Source: Hymenopus coronatus (Eukaryota; Arthropoda; Insecta; Mantodea; Hymenopodidae). From it: a stretch of 64,000 bases of DNA. The translations under genes were made by a program, and so were the position numbers. Shown one piece after another: positions 45,390 to 56,779 of the stretch. The stretch covers positions 15,731,001 through 15,795,000 of the forward strand of contig CM060899.1 in NCBI GenBank assembly GCA_030762935.1, given 5' to 3'. Position 1 is the stretch's first letter; each line of letters starts with the position of its first letter. The notes beneath the pieces are model-generated. The model was not told the origin of the DNA and ran no database searches. It saw only the letters and a program-made list of their open reading frames with translations.

Positions 45390-48300
45390 GCCTTGCCTCC
45401 CCACAGAGCGCACAGGCAGGAGCAGGTTCCCGGTTAAAAACAGTAGCTGTGTGAATACACACAGTGGCAAAGACGTAGTCGATCTAATACTATCTCCTCC
45501 CGGCGGGATAATCGGGAGGAGATTACCCAGTCAATAAGGAGGTCCTTTTTGCTTCCCCGGAGAAGGGACCACCAGCCCAAAAAAACCGCTCTCCGTACAA
45601 CCACCCTAAAATCCTCCGCTGTTGAACTGGCAACAGTAACACTGGGCTCTGTGATTTCGCTGCCAAATTGGCCAATTCATTCCTCGGCAAGCCAACGAGT
45701 CCAGGAATCCATGTATCTGCACAGTAAAACCAGAAGCGCGCAAAATATGGAGGGCGTCCTGAATGCGGTGCAATAAAGGATGGTAACAATACTGCTCATG
45801 AATGCTCTGAAGGGCAGTGAGGGAATCACTAAGAAAAAGGCAGTCACCTAATTTTCGACGACGAATATACAGAAGAGCTCGGTAAAGAGCATACTGCTCG
45901 GCAGAATAAATCAATCTGCTAGTAGGTAACCCGTCAGTGGATGTTTCGGTCCCAGTGACAAATACACATCCAACACCACCAGGGCACTTACTGCCATCGA
46001 TATGTATACCAATGTGGCCCCTGTTTAGGATATAAATAAAAAAAGAATATGGATACTATAAACAGGCGTAGCAGATTTTCCGTAAACCGTAATCTCGAGA
46101 TCGACATGGAAAGTAGCGCGGAACCAAATGGAAACGAAGTTTTTTTACGGACGCTCTTTAACGGTTGTGGTTCTCAGTGTCCCATGCTATGTTGGACATG
46201 AAGGATCGCTTAAGTTTGCTCAGAGGTCTCTTTTGTCGGGTTTGAAATTCATTTACATCCCGCTAATGTACGACACGGGACCAACGACTTTGCTTTCCCT
46301 CCGAAGGAAGCCATGCTAAGGAATTTTACGACTGAAAAAATCCATCGTCCTCCACCGGGTTTGAACCCGCGACCTTAGGTATAAGAGGTTAGCATGATAA
46401 TCATTTCACCACGGAGGACGACTAGCATGGAACTAAGGAGAAACCCTGGAAAACCGCCTAGGCATGTCAATATTGTGCTGCCAAAGAAGCTCACGGAAAC
46501 GAAAACCGCTGGCCTTGGACTCAGAGAGTTATGTCCATATCGTTCGTCCAGCTCAAGAGAGAAATGCGCGTGAAAAGTTGGATGCCCAGGGATACACTTA
46601 AGCTCCCAGCCATAGCTAGCAGGACATCATGCCGACATCGCAAAGGGGGTACTCCTGATTCGGTGTAGAGGCTAACAACTGGATTGGTAGGAAAGGCTCC
46701 AACCGCCAAGCGGATTTCCTGATTATGTACTGTGTCTAATCTTCTGAGTACAGAAGGTCGCGTTGAAGATTAAACATTGCAGTCATAGTGCAACCTCGAT
46801 CGAATTTGTACACGATAAAGACGAAGCAACACTGTCCGATTTGCTCCGCAAGTTTATCCAGCTAGGATCCGTAAAATATTGAAAGAACGGTCATATTATA
46901 CCTTCAGCTATGCTATATGTGATGACCAACACAGTTTTCGATCGAAAATCAATCCAAGGAATCTCGCCTCATCTGTGAAAGATTAAAATCTGGCCACCTA
47001 CGGTGCTACAGATTAACGCAGACTGTCTTCTCCGCGGAGAAGCGAAACCGTATTTCGAGCTCCAATCATAGATATTATCCAAACACTGCTGGGGACGGCG
47101 TTCCATAAACTGTGGTCGCTGAGAAGTATAGAATATGGCAAAGTCATCCACGAATTTACAGGACAATACATCTGAGGGAGCACATTGTGATATGGAATTA
47201 TTCGCTATAGTAAACAGCGTCCCTCTTAGTACTGAGCCTTGTGGCACTCCGTTCTCTTGAATAAAATGGGTAGAAAAAAACTGATCCAACCCTTACGCAG
47301 AAAACGCAGTCCCGCATAAACTCCTGAATGAATAACGGTAGGCGTTCACGTATACTCCAGTTATGGAGAGAACGTAATATACCTGCTCGCCAACACGTAC
47401 CATAAGCTTTCTCGAGGTTAAAAAAAATATCCCGACTCTTAAGAAAGCCATTCATAATCTGCGTCGATAGCGGTATAAGAGGTCCACCGCTAACCGATAT
47501 CATTGAAAGCTTCACTGGGCTTTAGTCAACAGATTGTTGGATTAAAGCCATCATGCCAACCTTCATTTGATCATGCGTTCCATCACATTGAAAACAAAAC
47601 TGGTGAGGGAAATATAACGGTAGCTGGAAGGAAGATGGAAGTCCTTTCGAGGTTTTAGAATAGGTATATCTGTGGTCTCTCGCCATTTGTCTGGAAGAGT
47701 ATCGTCAAGCCAGGTCCGATTATAGACCTCGAGTAGGAAAGCCTTACTCTCAGGAGAGATTTTGCAAACTCTGCACCAGGCGCAGAGTTCCGCGAAGATT
47801 TAAGTGCATGGTTTAACTCCGCCATGGTGAAAACGTGGTTGTAATCCTCAAGGTTTCCGGAATAAAAGGAGTAACCATGAGATTCGGCCTGATCATTAAC
47901 TCTAATGAACTCAGGGGAATAATTGTCTGTGCTAGACACCTGAGAGAAAGCTCAGCCTAAAGTGTTAGCCACGTCAAATGTATTAACAACACCGGAAGAT
48001 GTTTTGAGACTAACAATTGGCATATGATTCGATTTGCCGGCCACACGCCTCAATTTATCCTATACGACAAAGGAAGGGGTACATATAGTAATGGAAGTTA
48101 CATACTTGCTCTAGGGTATCTTTTTGCTATTCTTAATAACTTGACGAAGTTAGGCACGCATTTTGTTATAGTGCATAAGGTTATCCAGTGTAAGGAGACG
48201 CTGGAAAGCTCTGAGATCACCCTACGGGCACGAGTGGCTGTCCGGGACTCGTCGGTCGAGCAACATACCGGAAATCGACGGGTTCGGCCAGTGGAACGCG

Positions 48301-49111
48301 GAATCAATTGCTTAACAAAGGAAGGAATTATATCTGTGAAATGTACGATTAAATAGTTCAGAGTCGTGCTTATCATAGTTAAAATATCTCAGCGGGAATA
48401 TAATTCCCAGTGGGCTTGATGGAAGCCCCAGCTAGGTAAATGGGTGGAAAATAAAATACGCAAGAGACTAATAAGACATGGGGAGTGGTCACTTAAATGC
48501 AAACCAGAGATGATATTCCAACTTAAAGAAACTGCTAACTAGGGTGAACCAATTGCTACATCAAGGTATGACAAACTGAAGGATCTCAGAAAGAAAGGTG
48601 GGCTCTCCGGTGTTCAAGAGAACTTAATTATTACGGACCAAGAAGTTCGCAATAAGTTTACGTCTCAAACATGCCCGAGGTGAGCCCCAAAATGGGTGAT
48701 GGGCATTCACATTGCTGACCAAAAGAAATGGTGGTGGCAAATGCGCAACTATGTCTGCCAAGTCGGTGTGCGAGTGGACAGCAGATGGAGGCAAATAGAT
48801 ACTACAAATGGTGAGAATGGCAATGACCAGGTTAATACCAATAGCGACGGACTGGATGTCAGATTGTAAGGATATGGATTCGGCGAATATATCATCTCTG
48901 ACAAATATCATAGTGCCACATGTGCCGTGACACCCTCCACAGGTGATAAATCACAGCGTATGGAGGAGTACTGCCTGATGATCGCGGTGTCCTGGGGACG
49001 GAGCTTTGTCTCTTGTAAGAATACGACCAAAGGCTGATGCTGGTACGGCAGCAATTCAAGTTCTAGTCGATGTGATCTAACTCCACGTATGTTCCAATGT
49101 AGGATAGCCAT
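45390..49111 (-). pseudogene. A4 ORF2: endonuclease, RT and RNase H, broken
   Basis: ORF2 opens MAILHWNIRGVRSHRLELEL with VVFLQETKL, then LPPPFLLVSNVNAHHPFWGS. RT: LNHALKSSRNSAPGAE (47800); FFNLEKAYGTCW (47420), where both Asp of FFDLEKAYD are changed; QENGVPQGSVLRGTLF (47255); and CKFVDDFAIFY (47160), with its FVDD box intact. RNase H: YALYRALLYIRRRKLGDCLF, LSDSLTALQ, then WIPGLVGLPRNELANLAAK. Several frameshifts and the two Asp losses make it inactive. Confidence 0.87.
46128..46422 (-). mobile_element. SINE-A copy inside A4
   Basis: On the minus strand: head cgtcctccgtggtgaaatga, box B arm gcgggttcaaacccgg, body ...gtccgtaaaaaaac. Flanks tagcgcggaaccaa (46114-46127) and tagcatggaactaa (46423-46436) are an eroded 14-bp duplication. 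They are the reverse complement of the target duplicated around the SINE-A in A3. Confidence 0.92.
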
Positions 49112-49845
49112 AGTCTATATGATGGGATAACTTCTAAATTGCAAATAGTTTCTGTATATTGCGCGGTGATGGTCGTTTAAGCTTATTCTTTTTGAGTTTC
49201 GGACTAACACTTTGTTCAGCAGCATGCTCCTGTCGCTTGGGCACTGTGCGTCTTGCACTGATGACAAAAAATCCTCTTGATCCATCTCCTCCGTTGTAGA
49301 AGACAACTTTCCAATACAGCGAGCCGATTAGAAGTACTGATCGGTGAGGACCGTAGTCGCCTATCGGACTTCCCCCAGAAGATTCCTCAGAAGAGCTTCT
49401 TCGTGGAGTGTGGCGCGGACTTTGCTTTTCCTAAGATGTTTTGGTAACGTCCTGGACACTATCTTTCATAAAGTCTTGCCTGAAATAGCTGCGCTTGAAT
49501 TGTTTTGCAGGTGCAGAATATGTCTCAAGCTTACTAGTCTTATTTCTCGAGGTCGATGATTTAGGTGATAAGCGTGCTGAACTGCTCTGCAGGCTGGCAG
49601 ATTTGACGGATTGATGCCAGCTTTGAAGATGACTTAGGCGGTAACACTTTTCTGGCTACAAGGGTCTTCTCCGCAATAGTTGTCCTGTTTATATCGCTAG
49701 TCTGAGTTGCAATTCCCCGACACGGCACCGGTTTAGCTACAACAGAGCTAAACGTGCTGAACCTCGGGATAAAGGGTTGGCGGAGTCGCAAGAGCTCTCT
49801 TAAGACCGAACATCTTGCTCCCCCTAAGGGACCACTGCAGGTCCA
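49110..49845 (-). pseudogene. A4 gag-like ORF1, C-terminal part
   Basis: The minus frame 49866-49561 carries FSSVVAKPVPCRGIATQTSD, INRTTIAEKTLVARKVL and SSKLASIRQICQPAE, matching A3 and A1. It ends EEMDQEDFLSS...FRSYPII before ORF2. The zinc knuckles and N-terminus are absent because the element is 5'-truncated. Confidence 0.8.
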
Positions 49846-50325
49846 CCTATGGTAACCAAGGGTCACCCGGGGAGCCTCCGCTGGTGGCTGTGAGACGCTA
49901 TGAGGACTGGTTAACCTGATGTGTCCGGGGTTGTAGCCGTTTGGAGGCCACGGGGTAGCGTTGTGCGACTGCCACGCGCGATGTTAGGAGCTGGAGTTCA
50001 GATTGTACCACGCCTCTTGACAAACCGGGAAGTGACCGCGCGTCATGGTATGGTGTCGTATACCTGTAAGCATGTAGGCTGGCAATGGTGGTCCAGGAGA
50101 ACATCCTTGCCTGAAACCCTAGAATAACGTTGGCCGGAGGTGAGGTCTCCTAAACAGCCTCGCTAGGGCAGAGGGTAAGGCTGGCTTCTCGATAACCGCG
50201 TTCTTCGCACAACGTCCTGTAGGTAACATTTGGTTAGACCCCACGCATAGTTGGTAACAGGCACCAAACGAGCAAGCTTTATGAGCAAGGAAATAACTCG
50301 GAAATACACGGGTTACCTGTGCAGA
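49846..50325. other. GC-rich spacer between A4 and the 28S fragment, unassigned
   Basis: About 480 bp with higher GC than the surroundings and no match I recognise to 28S rRNA, to the A or B elements or to any protein family. It resembles neither the canonical 28S sequence expected left of 50326 nor an R2 element end. Confidence 0.5.
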
Positions 50326-50384
50326 TCATCTAATTAGTGACGAGCATAACTGGATTAACGAGATTCCCGCTGTCCCTACCTACT
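50326..50384 (+). rRNA. 28S rRNA fragment, left flank of R1
   Basis: tcatctaattagtgacgagc continues with a ggattaacgagattcccgct stretch, the highly conserved 28S segment between the R2 and R1 target sites. It ends with the 14-bp R1 target duplication tgtccctacctact (50371-50384). Canonical 28S continues leftwards through ...ttaaggtagccaaatgcctcg; here homology stops at 50326. Small differences from canonical (gagcataactgg for gcgcatgaatgg) suggest relaxed constraint. Confidence 0.93.
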
Positions 50385-50769
50385 TCACTCTGCTCTGGCT
50401 GCCGAGCGGAGCGGACGTGTGTAATAAGAGCTCCTGCTGTGAAGTGTGTTTTATACAGTGTGTGAACAGCTACTACTGTTTAACTTATACCAGGAGAAAC
50501 ATTGGAGTGAGTACTACAATTAGCTATACTTTTTAGATTTTTTAGACAAACAGTTTTTTAAATATTCGCAATCGAATATTTAAATGGAAAGAGAGAATTA
50601 AGTGCTGCGCGTCCTCTCTGATTTACGTGCCAGCCAGCCGTTCCGGCTGTCCTTGGCCGCTAACAGCGTGCATGCTGGCGCGCTGCAGCGCTGTTATCTG
50701 CTGCGTGAGGAGCGCCATGTGTGTTTTTAAAGTTAAAAATCTATATTATTAATCCTTTCTGGGGGAATA

Positions 50770-51942
50770 TAGTACAGTTGGGTGTTTTTCCACACCGAAA
50801 AGATCACTTGCACGTTCTCCACCCAGGGGTTTTGAAGCTAGAAAAGATGATCAGTTAGCCAGTAACGTAATAAATAAAGATAATGAGAAATCATCACAAG
50901 CTACACAAGACAAGGACAATCAAAATTTTTGAGACATTGATTTTGACCAGGCTATCACAGAACGTAATAATCTGGTAGGACTAGAAAAGCATTCAGAAAG
51001 TAAAAAGAGGAAATACTTTGATCTATTTCAAAGAGTAACCACACTCTTTTATGGGATGAAAAGCCAGGTAGTTTCCGCGAAAGCGGAGGCCAAGGTAGCT
51101 ATTCAATTAACAAAAACTTTAGCAGAAAATCCTAAACCTACTTTCGCGCAAGTTGCAGCAGCACCATCCCTTGTTAAATTGACTAACAAGTCTAATGTGC
51201 TACCAAAAAAGAGACACACAGTTTTTATTAGTTCCTCTCATATTAACGATTCAAGAGAAATTCAGAAATAGTTACAAACACTATTAAACCTAGAGAGGAC
51301 AGAATACATATAACGAGCATTAGATCTGCCGGTAAAAATGTAATTCTTGAAACAGAAACCGAACAAGATCTTAAAAAGATCTTAGAACATAAATCTCTCA
51401 AAGAAAAAAATCTGAAGGTAGAGACCCCAAGGAAGCGGAATCCACTTCTCATTTTTTACGACATAACCGCCATGAAAGAGGAAGAAGTATTAGAAAACAT
51501 GTATTATCAGAATTTTGAGGGGGAAATGTCCAAAGAAGATTTTGAGAGGGAGTTAAAAATCAAATTTAAGACAGGGCCAAGAAACCGTGCGACGGTACAT
51601 TTAGTCGCAAAGGTTTCACCAAAACTGAGAAAACTAGTTTTAGTCAAGCCAAAAATCTATGTGGGTTTTCAGGCAATAAATGTGAAAGATTTTATATCTG
51701 TTCCAAAATGTTTAAAGGGTATGGATTTTGGACACGTGGCTAAGTATTGTAGCCAACGGGAGGCCGTTTGTGGTCACTGTGGTGAAACTGGTCACGAACG
51801 AAAAGATTGTAAAAACAAAGATAAATTAGGTGTTTGTATTCCATGCAGTAAGAGGCAAAAAACAGGCGGCGGCAAAGACAAATGTCCGTCATATGATTCA
51901 ATGTATAGGAGGGTGTTAGAAAGAATCGATTACGACGATTAA
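50770..51942 (+). pseudogene. R1 ORF1, gag-like CCHC protein, broken
   Basis: The frame opens near 50790 (KRSLARSPPRGFEARKDD), is cut by TGA at about 50930, resumes (YFDLFQRVTTLFYGMKSQVV, then AENPKPTFAQVAAAPS) and shifts at about 51265 within an A-run. It then continues to CCHC knuckles and a stop at 51942. Knuckle 1 reads CLKGMDFGHVAKYC with the second Cys replaced by Gly; knuckle 2 CGHCGETGHERKDC is intact; a third, CIPCSKRQKTGGG...C, is irregular. The TFAQVAA string and knuckles are typical of R1-clade gag proteins, which bind element RNA and make RNP. This copy is defective as read. Confidence 0.88.
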
Positions 51943-52103
51943 ATTTTCCTTTCAAATTTTCCATAAATGCTCTAATAAATGGCTTTTAACATTTTAAATA
52001 AAAAACAGTAGAAAAAAAACAACGCAGAAACACACCGAGTAGAATTAAACGTAATATAAAAAGAGTAATTGCACATAAATGAAAGTTAAAAGCACTAAAT
52101 CAA

Positions 52104-52670
52104 GTGAACTCCGAAACTCAAACCGATCTTGATACAAATGTAATAACTGTCGCACAAATTCATTATTGTCCTGAAAATTTAGGAAATAAACAGACAATTC
52201 AGGTAGACGAAAAATCGGAAATTACAAATATAACCAGTACAAATAAATTTAAACGGGAAACGGGGACAAAAAGAAAAATGTGTGTTGACTACGAGGCGAT
52301 AAGTAGAGTATCGTCTGAGTATTCAGATGAAGATCAGACAAACAGCAAGTGTATAAATAATGATAATTATTATACAAATAAAATTAATAAAGGTCAAAAT
52401 AACAACAGTAACAATGTACCGGTATATAATAGGGAAACATTTAATAAGATGTTATGGAGTCATAATGATGTGCATGTTAATAATAAGTCAAAGGAGTTAG
52501 AAGGAAATATTAGTGATACATGTATTAATTTTGTAAGAGAGGAAAAAGCCCAAGAAACTGTAACATCACCTGACGGAAACGTTCAAGGACAGGATACCGC
52601 AACAGCGGATGCCACACGTGTGTTCAAGGACGCTGACGCGGCAGCCGATGTACAGCCGATTGGAAAGTAA
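52104..52670 (+). CDS. R1 additional ORF, 188 residues, function unknown
   Basis: The open frame runs from an in-frame stop at 52080-52082 to TAA at 52668-52670; no ATG stands near its start (GTG at 52104). It begins VNSETQTDLDTNV. An xTQTD string also follows the knuckles in gag of element B, so this may be a C-terminal extension of gag separated by indels. The rest is acidic and Asn/Ser-rich (SSEYSDEDQTNS; NNDNYYTNKINKGQNNNSNN) and looks disordered. The stop is followed by ATG after one base (TAAcATG), a reinitiation-type arrangement with the next ORF. I do not recognise it. Confidence 0.6.
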   Translation: MNSETQTDLDTNVITVAQIHYCPENLGNKQTIQVDEKSEITNITSTNKFKRETGTKRKMCVDYEAISRVSSEYSDEDQTNSKCINNDNYYTNKINKGQNNNSNNVPVYNRETFNKMLWSHNDVHVNNKSKELEGNISDTCINFVREEKAQETVTSPDGNVQGQDTATADATRVFKDADAAADVQPIGK

Positions 52671-52671
52671 C

Positions 52672-53418
52672 ATGCAGTTAAGTAGACTCGAGGTGAGAAA
52701 TATATTGTTAGCAGCATTAAGGCATGTTATTAGACAATTGCATGAAAACGGTGAATCCTTAATATTTCCAGTGCCAGATGCTGTAGATAGAATCGAGTTG
52801 AGCAGTTATAATCTTCCAATAAATGCAGATTTATTGTATAATTTACTTTGCAAAGTTTTTGAAAGAAGAAACTATAAATTGGATATAAATGAAGTCTATA
52901 AACATTTCGTACTCTGTTATGGGAGAACTGTTTTTGATAGCTCTCAAAGCTGGCCAAATTGTTACGCCCACGTGAGACACGATGGGGTAACACAATCAAA
53001 AAATTTTGCTAAAAAAGATTCAATTAGACCAATCTTTCGGAACATGCCACAACACGAAGCCACAAAACCATTTAAATCTGGAAATAATAACAATGTGATG
53101 AAAACAAATACCCAAAAGCAAAGTACAAAATCTAATTCGCATAATTTATTTGGAGACTTTTTTAAAAATTGGCATAGTGGGAAACCTAATTCAAAATCAT
53201 TAAATACAAATAAAGCTACAAATAAAGGTGTAAATAAACCCAAAACATTAAACAGAACTAGTAATTTGGATACAATTAGAGTCCATAAATTACGTAGAGA
53301 AATAACAGAGCAGAAAATGATTAACGACGTTAAAACTAAGTCCTTCGCTAATTCTGGTTACGTTTTATTAAGAAGACAACATGCCAGACTTAGACGAATT
53401 AATAGGCAATTAGATTAA
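52672..53418 (+). CDS. R1 additional ORF, 248 residues, function unknown
   Basis: The ATG at 52672 is one base after the preceding stop. The first about 90 residues look folded (RLEVRNILLAALRHVIRQLH; INADLLYNLLCKVFERRNYK; VYKHFVLCYGRTVFD). The remainder is basic and Asn/Lys-rich (NNNNVMKTNTQKQSTKSN) and ends in an Arg-rich segment (LLRRQHARLRRINRQLD). The frame stays open upstream to 52609. The stop TAA at 53416-53418 overlaps the open frame of the endonuclease ORF, which has no ATG before 53456. I recognise no domain. A 748-nt uninterrupted frame in a copy otherwise carrying indels suggests it is a real part of the element. Confidence 0.65.
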   Translation: MQLSRLEVRNILLAALRHVIRQLHENGESLIFPVPDAVDRIELSSYNLPINADLLYNLLCKVFERRNYKLDINEVYKHFVLCYGRTVFDSSQSWPNCYAHVRHDGVTQSKNFAKKDSIRPIFRNMPQHEATKPFKSGNNNNVMKTNTQKQSTKSNSHNLFGDFFKNWHSGKPNSKSLNTNKATNKGVNKPKTLNRTSNLDTIRVHKLRREITEQKMINDVKTKSFANSGYVLLRRQHARLRRINRQLD

Positions 53419-56400
53419 TATAGCGCAATTAAACGCCCAAAGGAGCCGACAGGTAATGTCGGAGTTAAAAAAGACAGCGGAGGACTTAAATCTTGACATT
53501 ATCTGTATTCAGGAACCGCATTCCATTAATAATAAAATCAACCACATTCCAGCTAGGGCTAGATGTATTTCTGAATCAGAAAATCCAATGGCGGCCATTA
53601 TTATCTACAATCCGAATCTGCAAATAGTAAATTTGACACAGTTTAATACGTCTCATACCAACTGCATAGAAGTCTCCCATGACAATGGTAAATTTATCCT
53701 AATAAATCAATATTATCAATATAGTCATGAAATTGATCCATACTTAGATGCCTTGAGACATATTTATCATACCTATCCGAATACAGGAAACGTTTTCTTG
53801 GCAGATGCAAACGCTAAGTCACCCTGGTGGCATAGTGAAATTAGAGACAACAGAGGGGAGCAGCTTGAAGAACTTATATCAGAACTGAACTTGGAAATTA
53901 AAAACTTGCCAGGTTTTTTACCCACCTTCCAAAATAGAGCCGGTGCCACGGCAAACATTGATATAACACTTTGTGATAACGTAACGAGTAATAAAATTAC
54001 GGATTGGAGGGTGGGGCAAGATCTTACCTTAAGTGATCATCGCTTAATATATTTTAAGTATAAGTTAAATACAACAGCTGATGTGCATTCTAACCAAGAA
54101 TATTTTTATAATTTTAAAAGAGCAAATTGGCAGGAACTAAAACAAAATTTTCAAAATCTTAATCTGGCTTATAAGGGAGACTCAGTTGATACAGATGCTC
54201 ACAATTTAACAAAACACGTTCAAAAATCAATTTCCAAAACAATACCTAAAATGAAACCGAAAAATTTTATGATAAAATGTGGAACGAGAATCTTCAGAAA
54301 GCTAGAAGTAAAATGAGGAAATTCCGCAGGATTTATCAAAAATCTATCGTAGCAGAAATTAGGGAACGTAACTTAAATAATTACAGAGAGGCCAAGAGAA
54401 GATATACAACATTATTGGAAGAAACTCGGAAAAGCATGTGGCAGAAATTTGTGGAAACTGAATTAGAGACAAATATTTGGGGGACTCCATACAAAATTAT
54501 GATGGATAAAATCAAACGACTAGAGACTATGAGTACGTTGAGAAAGGAGGACGGATCAATGACCGCTGACTGGACTAGTTCAATAAACGTCTTATTAAAC
54601 AAATTACTACCAGCTGACCAGATATCAAACGACGAACATATACACACACAGTAAAAAGACTGCGGATGTTTCAAGAATACAGTAACAATATACCAACATT
54701 ACCATTTGATCTTACTGAAATTAAACAAATAGTTAAGAAACTTAAAAAGAAGAAAGCACCCGGTCCGGATGGCATTCCCAACGAAGTAATAAGTAACTTA
54801 GAAGAGGAAACACTACCATTCTTACATAAGTTATTTAATGACTGTTTAGCGTATGGCCGATTTCCCTATTGTTGGAAAGAGACCAAGGTTATTATTTTGA
54901 GGAAAAGTCAAGACCAGGACCCTAAAGATCCAAAATCATATCGACCGATTTGTCTGCTAAATACATATGGTAAAGTTTTTGAAGAGTTGTTAAATAAAAG
55001 GAAAAAGGAATATAGATTGCTTATAGGTTTAAATAAAAAACAATTTGGCTTCAGGAAGGGATTTTCAACTGAGGATGCAATAAATAAACTGACCTGTACT
55101 GTGAGAAATTCAAAATTTAAATACATGATTGACATTTTAATAGATATTTCTGGCGCTTTTGACAATTTGTGGTGGCCAGGTTTACTTACAAGATTACGTG
55201 CAAAAAATTATCCAAAGGCACTTTATTACGTATTACAGGACTATTGCAGAGAACGAAGAGTGTTTATAAAAGGTGTAAATAGTAAAATAACTAGAAATAT
55301 TACCAAGGGCTGCCCTCAAGGGTCGGTTCTTGGACCCACTTTTTGGGATATATTATTAGAAACCTTACTTGAAGATATTGAAAAGGAAACAAATGTCTCG
55401 GAGACTATTGCTTATGCTGACGACATAGTATTTTTAATAGGCGGCAATAATAGAAATGAATTGGAACAAAAATCTCAAAATTTAATGCTAATATTAAAGA
55501 ACTGGTGTGTGCAATATAAAATGCAAATTGCTCCGAATAAATCCTTTTACTTATTATTTAAAGGAAACTTGAAAAGGGATCCTATTATTAAATATAATAA
55601 TCAAAATCAGAAAACCACAAAATATTTGGCCATGGAAATTGATGAGAAATTTTCGTTTAGACAACACATAAATTACACAAGAACAAAATCAGAAAAAATT
55701 ATGCTGAAACTGGCAAGATTAATTCAGCACAAATTCAACATCCCATTTAACGCAATCTCCTCGTATCATAATTGTATTTTTTCATCAATAGTTACATATG
55801 CTGCTAGTACTTGGGCGGATAAGGCCAATGATGTAATGTCAATCAAACTTCTGAGGAAAACTCAACGTAAATTATTATTAAGGTACACTGGCGCTTTAAG
55901 AACAACTCCTACTATGGCATTACTTGTTGCCCTAGGCATTTGGCCCATAGATTATACAATTAGATATAGAGGAGCAGTTACTTGGTTTAAGAAGAATAAT
56001 TTTAATAAAGTAAAAGAGATAATTGGAACGAATTGTTATTCATTAAAAGAAATTAAAATTACACTTATAAGGAAATGCCAGGAAGAATGGACCTCTATGA
56101 ATGAAGGCAGGCGCACTTATGAACTATTTGGAAGCATTATAGAGAGAAGTAGATTAAAATATCTAAATCCAACACGTGGTATGGTGCACTTCATCACGGG
56201 GCATGGTCCATATAAAACATATTGGCAAAAGATAAAGAAAATAAGCAATAATATTTGCACAATTTGTAATAAAATTGATAATCCAGAACATGTAAATTTT
56301 GAGTGTAGAAAATTTGAAGAACTTGTTTCAGAAGAACGAAAAATATTATCCGGACATTAAGAGTGAAAGAACTTCACGATATCTTATACAAGCTAACGAC

Positions 56401-56740
56401 GAGGATAAGTTTCTTACTGTGGGAAGAGAAAGTACCTAGTGAGAACGTTATTACGGTGGACGAAGTACCACAAAATCAATCTCTAAGAAGATCTGAGAGA
56501 AAAATAGACAATAGGGCACAACAAGTGGAACAGGAACTTAATATACAAGAGGAGGAAAATGTTAATACAGAGGAAGTTAGCGACGCGAGATTAAGTAGAA
56601 GACATCAGTTTTGGCAATCGACGGGAAGGAGGGAATGGGGTGAAAGAAGGCGCATTCGACCAAGGAGAGAAGTAAATGAGCCCTTTGCGACGTATAAATT
56701 AAGACTAGAACAATATTTTAGACAAAGACGAGAAGAATAA
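53414..56740 (+). pseudogene. R1 ORF2: APE endonuclease and reverse transcriptase, three frameshifts
   Basis: Endonuclease (53414-54300): NIAQLNAQRSRQVMSEL, IICIQEPHS (catalytic Glu), NVFLADANAKSPWWHS (D-x-N), SDHRLIYF (the C-terminal SDH triad). Linker (54277-54654): MWNENLQKARSKMRKFRRIY. RT (54666-56360): KKAPGPDGIPNEVI, YRPICLLNTYGKVFEELL, QFGFRKGFSTEDAI, IDISGAFDNLWWPGLL, GCPQGSVLGPTFWD and YADDIVFLIGG with both catalytic Asp. A CCHC-like knuckle CTICNKIDNPEHVNFEC follows, then a C-terminal tail (56363-56740) starting VKELHDILYKLTTR. The frame changes at about 54270, 54645 and 56342, each in a homopolymer or CA run. All catalytic residues I can see are intact. The start is upstream of the first ATG (53456), since the domain begins at about 53417. 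Confidence 0.93.
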
Positions 56741-56779
56741 CAAGGAATTCAAATATAGATTAAAGGGAAAAGTATTAGG

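Larger units (their letters stand above)
44945..49845 (-). mobile_element. I-like retrotransposon A4, 5'-truncated
   Basis: Read from the right on the minus strand: the ORF1 C-terminal part (49840-49306), the ORF2 start (49111), endonuclease to about 48600, a linker, RT (47940-46960), thumb with an inserted SINE-A (46128-46422), RNase H and C-terminal knuckle (45914-45390), a 3' untranslated region with the terminal hairpin (44989-44959), and a CATCATCAT-like tail (44958-44930). The 3' end is complete and the 5' half of ORF1 is missing, the usual pattern of 5' truncation. ORFs are broken. Confidence 0.9.

Noticed and set aside
49846..50325. R2 element remnant left of the 28S fragment
   Set aside because: 28S homology starts 15 bp downstream of the R2 site rather than at it, and no R2 protein or end sequence is visible.
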